NCBI GenBank assembly: GCA_964558975.1
Contig: CAZLFQ010000001.1
Span: 620,001-684,000 of the forward strand
Direction of reading: 5' to 3'
Origin: CAZLFQ01 sp964558975
GTDB taxonomy: Bacteria; Pseudomonadota; Alphaproteobacteria; Rickettsiales; Midichloriaceae
Length of the DNA stretch: 64,000 bases
In this document: piece by piece, positions 17,792 to 25,112 of the stretch
Position numbering within the stretch: the first letter of the stretch is position 1
Layout of the letters: each line of letters begins with the position of its first letter
The notes under the pieces: model-generated
Told to the model about the DNA's origin: nothing
Database searches by the model: none
Seen by the model: only the letters and a program-made list of their open reading frames with translations
Translations under genes and position numbers: made by a program

Positions 17792-18928
17792 ATGAAGTTT
17801 ATTGTTAAGAAAGATGATTTATTAAAAACCCTAAATCACGTTCAATCAGTTGTTGAAAGAAGAAATGCAGTTCCAATTTTAGCAAACGTAAGAATCGACG
17901 CTGAGAAAGAAGGAAAGCTTACATTAACCACAACAGATATGGATATAGCAATCCAAGATAAAATGACTGCACAAGTCAAACAAGCCGGTGCTATTACTGT
18001 TCCTGCCCATACGTTATTTGAAATTATTCGTAAAGTTAGCGAAAACGTTGATGTTGAACTAACTAAAGATAAAAAAGACTCATCAAATGTTGACCTTAAA
18101 GTTGGCTCAAGTGAATTCACCCTACCATGTCTACCAGTTGAAGAGTTTCCTAATTTTGGAGAAGTTGGTCAAGGTACACATAATTTCTCAATACACTCTG
18201 CAGTGCTAAAAACTTTATTCAGTAAAACACGTCATGCTATTTCTAATGAGGAAACCAGATATTACTTAAATGGTGTTTACTTACACCCGACTACAGATGA
18301 AGGAACGCCTGTTCTTCGTGCAGTTGCGACTGATGGTCACCGCTTAGCACGTGCTCAAACTATTCAACCTGAAGGCTGCCAAGACATGCCGGGGATAATT
18401 GTCCCTAAAAAGACTGTTGGTGAACTTGTTAAATTGCTTGAAGAATATGTTGGTGAAGTTCATGTATCATTGTCACAAAACAAGATTGTTTATATTCTCG
18501 GTGACATTACACTATCTTCAAAATTGATTGACGGAAAATTCCCTGATTACGATAGAGTCATTCCTAAAAACAATGATAAAACATTGGAAGTTTCTCGTGA
18601 TAGGCTTGCAAGATCAATTGACTTAGTTATATCAATTACCAATGATAAAACCCGCGCAGTGCGCCTAAATATTGAGCCTAGTAAAGTTGTAGTCAATGCA
18701 ACAAGCGAGATGAATGGTAATGCAAAAGGTGCTCAAGAAATAGACGCTAATTACAGTTCAAATGAGAACCTTTCTATTGGCTTCAACTCTAAGTATGTGC
18801 TTGATTCATTATCTGCAATTGAAGGGGATACAGTAAAATTAACTCTCTCTAATAATCTGGGTGCTGTTATTGCACAAGATACTAAAGAGAACAATTGCTT
18901 ATACATCTTAATGCCGATGCAAGTGTAA
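17792..18928 (+). CDS. dnaN: DNA polymerase III beta subunit (sliding clamp)
   Basis: A 378-residue ring-forming clamp that keeps the replicative polymerase on DNA. It begins MKFIVKKDDLLKTLNHVQSV and continues with RRNAVPILANVRID, the usual clamp opening. Middle-domain phrases RYYLNGVYLH and VATDGHRLA and the C-terminal YILMPMQV, the family's conserved end (YxxMPxxL type), are all present, so it is complete. It is not next to dnaA, as is common in reduced alphaproteobacteria. It is followed by a hairpin between convergent genes. Confidence 0.97.
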   Translation: MKFIVKKDDLLKTLNHVQSVVERRNAVPILANVRIDAEKEGKLTLTTTDMDIAIQDKMTAQVKQAGAITVPAHTLFEIIRKVSENVDVELTKDKKDSSNVDLKVGSSEFTLPCLPVEEFPNFGEVGQGTHNFSIHSAVLKTLFSKTRHAISNEETRYYLNGVYLHPTTDEGTPVLRAVATDGHRLARAQTIQPEGCQDMPGIIVPKKTVGELVKLLEEYVGEVHVSLSQNKIVYILGDITLSSKLIDGKFPDYDRVIPKNNDKTLEVSRDRLARSIDLVISITNDKTRAVRLNIEPSKVVVNATSEMNGNAKGAQEIDANYSSNENLSIGFNSKYVLDSLSAIEGDTVKLTLSNNLGAVIAQDTKENNCLYILMPMQV

Positions 18929-18940
18929 TTAATTTCATTG

Positions 18941-18974
18941 ATCACTGTCTTGTAACAATTAGCAAGGCAGTGAT
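18941..18974. terminator. hairpin between convergent dnaN and murU genes
   Basis: ATCACTGTCTTG (18941-18952) can pair with CAAGGCAGTGAT (18963-18974) across a 10-base loop, with one G-U pair. It sits between two convergent stop codons, so it may end both transcripts; no long T run follows on either side. Confidence 0.5.
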
Positions 18975-18977
18975 TAA

Positions 18978-19700
18978 TTAGCTCTCTCTCTTCACATATT
19001 CGTTTGCAATTTCCAGAAATTCTGGAGTTCCTATATCGAACCAGTCACTAGTTATTACAGTTCCATAAATCTTATTAGACTTCTCATTTGCAGATTTAGC
19101 AATCACGTCTGGAATACGGAATTTACTCAATTCCCAGCCGTTAAAAAATTCTGGCTTAAGTATATAAGCACCAACAAAAATATAAGGTCTTGGCTCAGAA
19201 TAAGAAAGCTTACCATTTTCTGTCAAACTGTAATCCCCTTTTCCTTTATAAGTCTTTACATCTTTTTTATCCTTAAGTGCAACTAGAAAATCCATCTTGT
19301 CTTGATCCCACTCTTCTAAAACCTGAGCAATAGCATTGTGTTTCCCGCCTAAAACATTATCTGAACTAACAACTAATAATGTTTCGTTTGCAATGTTCTT
19401 CATCACATTCAAAACCCCACCACCAGTTTCTAAGATTTCAGGCTCATGAGATATTGTAATTTTAACATCTTTCCTATCAGCTAAATAACTGTGAATCTTA
19501 CCAGCTAGGTAATGAGTATTAACTATAATATCAGTTATTCCTTGCTCAATGATTTGCCCAATCACTCGGTCAATTATAGGAACACCCCCAACTTCCACTA
19601 ATGACTTGGGGATACGATCTGTTAGAGGCTTTAGACGAGTTCCAAAACCTGCTGCAAGAATTAGGGCTTTCGTGGGTCTATTCTTTGCCAAATAAGTCAT
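18978..19700 (-). CDS. murU: nucleotidyltransferase, probable N-acetylmuramate-1-phosphate uridylyltransferase MurU
   Basis: A 240-residue sugar-1-phosphate nucleotidyltransferase with the signature KALILAAGFGTRLKPLTDRIPKSLVEVGG near the start and SDNVL in the metal/nucleotide site. With the overlapping upstream kinase gene it matches the AmgK-MurU pair, which recycles peptidoglycan sugars by converting MurNAc to MurNAc-1-phosphate and then UDP-MurNAc, bypassing de novo synthesis. Its reading frame overlaps amgK by 23 bases. Pair and length (about 230) support the call; other NDP-sugar pyrophosphorylases are possible. Confidence 0.8.
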   Translation of the reverse strand: MTYLAKNRPTKALILAAGFGTRLKPLTDRIPKSLVEVGGVPIIDRVIGQIIEQGITDIIVNTHYLAGKIHSYLADRKDVKITISHEPEILETGGGVLNVMKNIANETLLVVSSDNVLGGKHNAIAQVLEEWDQDKMDFLVALKDKKDVKTYKGKGDYSLTENGKLSYSEPRPYIFVGAYILKPEFFNGWELSKFRIPDVIAKSANEKSNKIYGTVITSDWFDIGTPEFLEIANEYVKRES

Positions 19701-20703
19701 ATTTTATAAACCAATTTTTTAATTCAGCCATTAGTGGGTTATCCAAATTGCTTTCTATATGACCCCAAATTCTTGGGAAATACGTACCATATTTTGGTTT
19801 TTTATAAGCAATAACAAGCTTATGGAACACACCAATAATTCGTAAATTTCTCTGCGCACTCAGAATTGCATATGATGTATTAAATGTATCTTCTTTAATT
19901 TCAGGAATCATACTTAGATATCTTTTTTTAGCAGCTTGTACTGCTCTCAAATCAACATCTCTGCGCGCATCTTCTAATAGAGAAACAAGATCATATACTG
20001 GCGAGCCAAGTACTGCATCTTGGAAGTCAATAACCCCTACTCCTCTAACATCGGCTCCATCACCCAGCCAAAACAAATTATCAGCCATATAATCACGTAA
20101 TACCAAGACCTTTTTAAGAGAGCTTAATTGCGGATATAATTTATTAAATATTCTATATAACTCATCTGACACTTCCCGATAAATCACAGATGGAATTCTA
20201 CTTTTCACATACCATTCTAAAAATGAGTCAATCCCCTTATTCAACAACTGAATATTTTGAATTGGAAGATTCATATCAGAGCCTAAAGAGTAGAGTTTTA
20301 CCAACACATCTGTTGCATTCTCATATAATTTTATCTCATCTTCAGGATGCTTTATTAAATACTTAGTATAACTATCATTGCCAAAATCCTCTAATAACAA
20401 CAATCCTTTTTCAATATCAGAGGCAATAATTATTGGAGCTCTAATTCCGTTTGTCAGTAATAAATTATCCATGTTTATAAATGGCTGAAGCGAATCAAAA
20501 TCTGCACTATCATCCATCAATATAAATGAGTTATTAAGCGTTATTATTCTGTAATACTCTCTATTTGATGCATCTCCTAGAATTGCTTCTACCCTAAATT
20601 GCTCGAACCCAGCATTAATAATAAATTTGTGAATTTTGTCCTGTTTAGATAGATCGCTATGATTTAAGTCATCATATTGTTTAAGGTTTTTGCGCTGCGA
20701 CAT
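19678..20703 (-). CDS. amgK: aminoglycoside-phosphotransferase-like sugar kinase, probable AmgK
   Basis: A 341-residue APH/ChoK-fold kinase. Visible elements are the N-lobe GDASNREYYRI (nucleotide loop), the hinge LLLLEDFGN, the catalytic loop VLRDYMADNLFWL (HxD-like with RDY) and the metal-binding VIDFQDAVLGSPVYDLVSLLEDARRD. This combination, directly followed by a MurU-type gene, is typical of AmgK, the anomeric kinase for N-acetylmuramate and N-acetylglucosamine in cell-wall recycling. It overlaps ccmG upstream and murU downstream by 23 bases each, which implies tight translational coupling. Confidence 0.83.
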   Translation of the reverse strand: MSQRKNLKQYDDLNHSDLSKQDKIHKFIINAGFEQFRVEAILGDASNREYYRIITLNNSFILMDDSADFDSLQPFINMDNLLLTNGIRAPIIIASDIEKGLLLLEDFGNDSYTKYLIKHPEDEIKLYENATDVLVKLYSLGSDMNLPIQNIQLLNKGIDSFLEWYVKSRIPSVIYREVSDELYRIFNKLYPQLSSLKKVLVLRDYMADNLFWLGDGADVRGVGVIDFQDAVLGSPVYDLVSLLEDARRDVDLRAVQAAKKRYLSMIPEIKEDTFNTSYAILSAQRNLRIIGVFHKLVIAYKKPKYGTYFPRIWGHIESNLDNPLMAELKNWFIKYDLFGKE

Positions 20704-21163
20704 TTAAAACTTCTTTTTTGGATATTGTTCCAATGTGATTATATATTATAGTCCCACGCTTATCAAATATGAATGTTTCAGGCACACCTATTATACCCAA
20801 ATCCATAGATAGTTTAGTATCAGGGTTAACAATGATACTGGTATAAATACCTTTATTTTTTTCCAAAAAATAGCTGAGCCTATCTTCGGAATCTTGCCAA
20901 AGCAAGCCAACGATCTCATATTTCTCTTGAATCTCCTTATCTGATAGGACTGCAAGATCATATTTACAAGTTTTGCACCATGTCGCAAAAACGTGTAGAA
21001 GTAATGGTTTATCTGAGCTTGTTATTAGCTCCTGATACTGTGCTAAATTTTTACCAAGTTTGTTTGAATGATTTATTTGGCTGTTATGGGACAATAAACT
21101 CCCCATAAATATGGAAAACAGAACTATAGCCATAAAAGGAATGAAGTTAGTGAGTCGTGACAT
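20681..21163 (-). CDS. thioredoxin-like periplasmic protein of CcmG/DsbE type
   Basis: A 160-residue protein with one N-terminal membrane anchor (about 8-25) and a thioredoxin fold facing the periplasm. The redox motif is WCKTC (in LHVFATWCKTCKYDL), followed by the conserved cis-Pro region GVPETFIFDKRG. The GVPETF phrase is characteristic of CcmG/DsbE, which reduces the CXXCH motif of apocytochrome c during maturation. It overlaps the asmA-like gene by one base (TAATG) and amgK by 23. A general TlpA-like reductase is the alternative. Confidence 0.83.
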   Translation of the reverse strand: MSRLTNFIPFMAIVLFSIFMGSLLSHNSQINHSNKLGKNLAQYQELITSSDKPLLLHVFATWCKTCKYDLAVLSDKEIQEKYEIVGLLWQDSEDRLSYFLEKNKGIYTSIIVNPDTKLSMDLGIIGVPETFIFDKRGTIIYNHIGTISKKEVLNVAAQKP

Positions 21164-23937
21164 TATAGTTTACGATTTCTTAGCAATGACTGAGCTTTCT
21201 CTTCTTGGCTTTTAGCAGCTTCTGTGGCAGCTAGTTTTGATTGTAAAAATTTCGCAACTGATTCCGTATTCACTGCAAAAGTTTGCTCTACCATTTTTCC
21301 TTTATTCTCTACATCAATATTAATTGGCGCAATTGTACCAGCTGGAATAAATGAAATTTTGCCTTTTCCATTTACTAGATGGTTTATGTAGTCAAACTGA
21401 GCAGAATAGAATCCCCTAGAGCGATTTGTTGCTAACGACATATTTACCAAAGTTGCTAAACCTTTATCAAAAGTTATGTTACCTGCTATTTCGTCCAATA
21501 CAGTCTCTCCAGATGTACTATTACTACGTAATGCTTCCATTCTTAAATTCAGTGCATCTCCTGATTCAGTAACTTTAATAATCTGACTTAAATCCATGCC
21601 TGAGAATGTAACTTTTCTGCCAACAAAATTTAGGTTTCCAACAAGGTTATATAGAAGGGTTGGCATACTATAACCAGTGCTAGATAAAGTGCCATTTGCA
21701 CTCATGTATCCTTTGAAGTTATTATAATCAAAGAAGTACCATAATGCACTTTGCGGATTAAAATTATTGACAGCATATGAAATACTTAAGCTTGGTAGGC
21801 TATTAATAATAGAGACACTTCCTTTTGCTTCCAATTGGCCATTAAATATATTAAGGACTAAATTTTGGAAATCAATTATACCTTCATTTAATTTTCCTTG
21901 AGCTATAATTGCAGTCATAGGTAAATTACTATTCACAATTTGCTGGAAGTTTATGTTAAAATCACAGTTAAAATTATTCATGCTGTAGAAATTAAATGTA
22001 TTGTAAGACTGAGAGGTAGCATTAGGATCTGCCGGAGCTTGGCTAGCTTTAATAGTCTGCGACACAAATAATTTATATAATGCTTCATAACTTGGGAACA
22101 AACCTGCAACTGCATTCCAATCAAGCTTTTTAGTAGTAAGATCAACAAAAATATTTGGCTTAATTGCAGTTAGTGAGATACCCATTCTACCATCTATATT
22201 AATCAAGTCGTCGTAAATTGAGAATTTATCAAAAGTCAGATTGTTAGGGGTAATTTTGAATGAATTATGAACACTGGAAAAAGTCTTATCTTTATAAACA
22301 GCTTTATCAATTAGCAACTCGGCATTTAGGTTAAGTGGGAATGTTCTAAGCCATCTATAGTCATTCACATATTCGGTAAACTTAGCTCCATACTTATCGT
22401 TATCAAATAAGAACATTTGGGTAATTATTTCATCGATAGTGCTAGCTAGCTCAAAATCATTTGTATTAATTTCATTGACCCTTAGAGTCAGCTTAGTGTT
22501 CAATCTTTTCTCACCTGTATCTTTAAATGCAGCTTTACCAATCATATTGGTATTGCCAAGTGATAATTTGATGTTTTGTAGCCTTAAGCTTCTTGGAATT
22601 AAATCAATCTTTGTTGTAAAAGATAACTCAGGCTTTTCCTTTTGAAGTTTTTCAGACAATGGGATATTTAACCATTTTGCAAAGCTAATCACATCTTTTA
22701 TTTGTAGGGCACTACTTCCCTCAAAACGCGGCCTCACATCATTGAAAGACATATTCCCTTGCATTAAATATGAGGTTTGCCCAGGAGCTATAAATTTCAA
22801 ATGATCTAGTGCAAAATCGCCGTTATATAGGTCAAAAGCTAATTGTAATTTTTCAACTTTCTGTTGATTATATAGTATTTCATTGATGGTCATCGTGATA
22901 CCACCAAAAATTCTGTTTCTTACTTCAAGATCAAATTCGTTAATTAGAGGCCTTATTATTTCATCAAGAACAGTTATTACTGATACTTCATCGCTAGTTT
23001 CATCCTCTTTTTTTGGAAAGAGAGTATCAAAGTTTATTTTTTCAATATTAAGCGTTCCATCCAGTTCTTGCTCGAATCCAAACAACCATTCAAGCTCACC
23101 TGATCCGTTTGTGATGCTATTTGATTCAATCTTGAAGTTACTCACACTAATAAGGTTTTTTGTAATCAGAATCTCTGCTGACGATTTAAAGTTATCATTC
23201 GCAAGCTTTTGAAGAAGCTGGTCTGCTTTACCGTCAACAGGAAAAGATTTTATTGAAAAGCCAGCTTTTCCATCGAGCTGAGGAGATGAGAAAAGTTCAT
23301 CTAACTTACCTTGAAAATCTAGGCTAAATAAATTGTTATAAAGGGAGAAAATAGCATCGTCTGAATCGCCATCACTACTTATATTTCTAAATGTTGCATC
23401 AAAATTATACTTTGTTTTGCCGAATGCAAAATTTGAATTTAGCTTTAGATTCTTAGTATCTCCTCCATCAAAAACAAACTTAGCATTGATATTTTTTATT
23501 TTGATATCAGAACCAACCTCACTGTCAAAAATGATGGTTGTGTTAACTAATTCAAGATTTGGCACTTTTAACAAAGTCCCGTCTGCTTTTGCAGCATTTT
23601 TTGTATTTTGAATATCGCTGATATTTAATTCCGCATCATATATCGAAACTTTTATAATCTTAACATCATTCGAAAACACGGAGGAAATAGTTGGCTGTAC
23701 AACAATTTTATTAACTTGTATACCACCACCATTTTCATCAGTTGCAGTAACGTTATTTAAAATAATCTTTGGTAAGGGTAACAAAGAGATTTTAACATCA
23801 CCATCAATTCTAAAATCGTAATCAATTAGCAATCTTAGATTCTGTTGGATAGATTCTTTTTTAGAATTGAAGTTTAAAAAATTCGGCACAGAAAGACCGA
23901 CAAGCGCAATAATTAATAGCGCCACGACATACTTCAT
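21163..23937 (-). CDS. AsmA-family envelope protein
   Basis: About 924 residues. One N-terminal membrane helix (KYVVALLIIALVGLSVPNFL) is followed by the AsmA opening (IDYDFRIDGDVKISLLPLPKIILNNVTA) and a long series of beta-strand repeats. AsmA-like proteins belong to the large bridge-like group that spans the periplasm and is linked to phospholipid transport and outer membrane assembly. The C-terminal region (GSVSIINSLPSLSISYAV; LDEIAGNITFDKGLATL) is the AsmA_2 type. A TTG codon 21 bases upstream is in frame, but ATG at 23937 begins the hydrophobic anchor directly. It is first in the overlapping asmA-ccmG-amgK-murU operon. Confidence 0.85.
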   Translation of the reverse strand: MKYVVALLIIALVGLSVPNFLNFNSKKESIQQNLRLLIDYDFRIDGDVKISLLPLPKIILNNVTATDENGGGIQVNKIVVQPTISSVFSNDVKIIKVSIYDAELNISDIQNTKNAAKADGTLLKVPNLELVNTTIIFDSEVGSDIKIKNINAKFVFDGGDTKNLKLNSNFAFGKTKYNFDATFRNISSDGDSDDAIFSLYNNLFSLDFQGKLDELFSSPQLDGKAGFSIKSFPVDGKADQLLQKLANDNFKSSAEILITKNLISVSNFKIESNSITNGSGELEWLFGFEQELDGTLNIEKINFDTLFPKKEDETSDEVSVITVLDEIIRPLINEFDLEVRNRIFGGITMTINEILYNQQKVEKLQLAFDLYNGDFALDHLKFIAPGQTSYLMQGNMSFNDVRPRFEGSSALQIKDVISFAKWLNIPLSEKLQKEKPELSFTTKIDLIPRSLRLQNIKLSLGNTNMIGKAAFKDTGEKRLNTKLTLRVNEINTNDFELASTIDEIITQMFLFDNDKYGAKFTEYVNDYRWLRTFPLNLNAELLIDKAVYKDKTFSSVHNSFKITPNNLTFDKFSIYDDLINIDGRMGISLTAIKPNIFVDLTTKKLDWNAVAGLFPSYEALYKLFVSQTIKASQAPADPNATSQSYNTFNFYSMNNFNCDFNINFQQIVNSNLPMTAIIAQGKLNEGIIDFQNLVLNIFNGQLEAKGSVSIINSLPSLSISYAVNNFNPQSALWYFFDYNNFKGYMSANGTLSSTGYSMPTLLYNLVGNLNFVGRKVTFSGMDLSQIIKVTESGDALNLRMEALRSNSTSGETVLDEIAGNITFDKGLATLVNMSLATNRSRGFYSAQFDYINHLVNGKGKISFIPAGTIAPINIDVENKGKMVEQTFAVNTESVAKFLQSKLAATEAAKSQEEKAQSLLRNRKL

Positions 23938-24060
23938 TGTTTGTAAAAGGCCCTGCAAGCAGAAAACTCTGTTAATTCAGTTACTTGAAATAGTAAAACG
24001 CCATAAAAGATAGGTCAACCTATTTGATTGATAGGTCTCTAGATCTCTACAAATAATTTA

Positions 24061-24960
24061 CTATTGTCTTGCAACATTAATTTTTTGATGTCTGGGGTGA
24101 CTTTTGACTTGCTTAGCCATCACACTTCTTAAAAGTTCATGAGAAACTTCAATATTACTTCCACTACTATCACTAGAGTTACAAGAATCCAACTCATCGT
24201 CTGAAGAGAAATCCAATTTTGCTGCTGCTTGTACATTATAACTGTGTGACACTACTGTCTTATGTGGACCAGAAAATATCTCCCTTTGAATTCTTGCTAT
24301 TTCAGTTTTTTTATCTTCTGTAACTTTAACTCTTTCTTCTACAAGAGCCTGATCTCTTTTCAGATCACTCATAGCTTTTTCTGAAGCTAAAATAGCTGGA
24401 TGACACTCTAAAACATTATGGAATTTTTTTAGTTTTTCCCAATTTCCATCTAGCATTTTCTGAAATCTATAACCAAAACTACATTCGCTACCACTTAATA
24501 ATTTGCCATTTGTGAGGGAATCTACAAATTCGGTGAATTTAAACTCAGCAAGCAGGAAACAGAGGTCTGAACTTTTAGAATCAAGATCTATTGGGTATCC
24601 TAATTTTTCATGCAAAATATTTAACCCATCTATATACCCAGCCTTAAGCATCAAGCCATATATTTTTCTATCAAGTATTTCATAGCTACTATTTTGTGTT
24701 AGCTTTAGATAGGCATCAAAACCCTTGTTACAACAAAACTTACCATCAGCAAGATCTAACAGCTTTACAACAGCTCTTAGCTTTTTAGCTTCGAGCGCCG
24801 CATCAATAAGCTGTTCAGCCATATTAGCGGGTAAATCACTATACTTACCAAACTTGTCCAGATCACTTATAAAATCTGATCCATCAGAGCACTCGGGATT
24901 TTTCATTTCTTGCAAAAGAAATTTAAACGAACCGATAATAACTTCATTTGAATTCAACAT
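24061..24960 (-). CDS. hypothetical effector-like protein, 299 aa, shares a module with the 53445 protein
   Basis: Unrecognised protein without signal or membrane segment. Residues about 97-195 align by eye with residues 5-100 of the protein at 53445: Leu-x-x-Leu-His-x-x-Leu-Gly-Tyr, then Phe-x-x-Phe-Val-x-x-Leu and a Leu-Ser-Gly-x-Glu turn, ending in a His-Pro. The C-terminal third has a charged helix (EERVKVTEDKKTEIARIQRE) and an acidic Ser-rich stretch (SSDDELDSCNSSDSSGSN). AGAGGAA sits directly before the ATG. Two overlapping TTAA-N7-TTAA motifs lie about 95-120 bases upstream. The composition resembles host-directed proteins of intracellular bacteria. Confidence 0.75.
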   Translation of the reverse strand: MLNSNEVIIGSFKFLLQEMKNPECSDGSDFISDLDKFGKYSDLPANMAEQLIDAALEAKKLRAVVKLLDLADGKFCCNKGFDAYLKLTQNSSYEILDRKIYGLMLKAGYIDGLNILHEKLGYPIDLDSKSSDLCFLLAEFKFTEFVDSLTNGKLLSGSECSFGYRFQKMLDGNWEKLKKFHNVLECHPAILASEKAMSDLKRDQALVEERVKVTEDKKTEIARIQREIFSGPHKTVVSHSYNVQAAAKLDFSSDDELDSCNSSDSSGSNIEVSHELLRSVMAKQVKSHPRHQKINVARQ

Positions 24961-25053
24961 TTCCTCTTAAACTCCCAATATATGACCACAACGCTACAAC
25001 GCAGGGTTTTCCAACCTCACAGCGGATCATAGACTACAAATATTTCAATTTTA

Positions 25054-25079
25054 TTAAGCTTTTATTAAGAGTTTGTTAA
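25054..25079 (-). promoter_or_regulatory. two overlapping CtrA-type TTAA-N7-TTAA motifs
   Basis: Three TTAA elements (25054-25057, 25065-25068, 25076-25079) are spaced exactly 11 bases apart, giving two consecutive TTAA-N7-TTAA boxes upstream of the 299-residue gene on the minus strand. Three in phase is less likely by chance than a single box. Confidence 0.42.
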
Positions 25080-25112
25080 AATGCAAGTGTCATGCCAAAT
25101 TGCAATAACTTA

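Noticed and set aside
24010..24036. Repeated ATAGGT/ACCTAT elements after the 24061 gene that could form a hairpin
   Set aside because: Only 6-bp arms with alternative pairings and a short T run; too weak for a terminator call.
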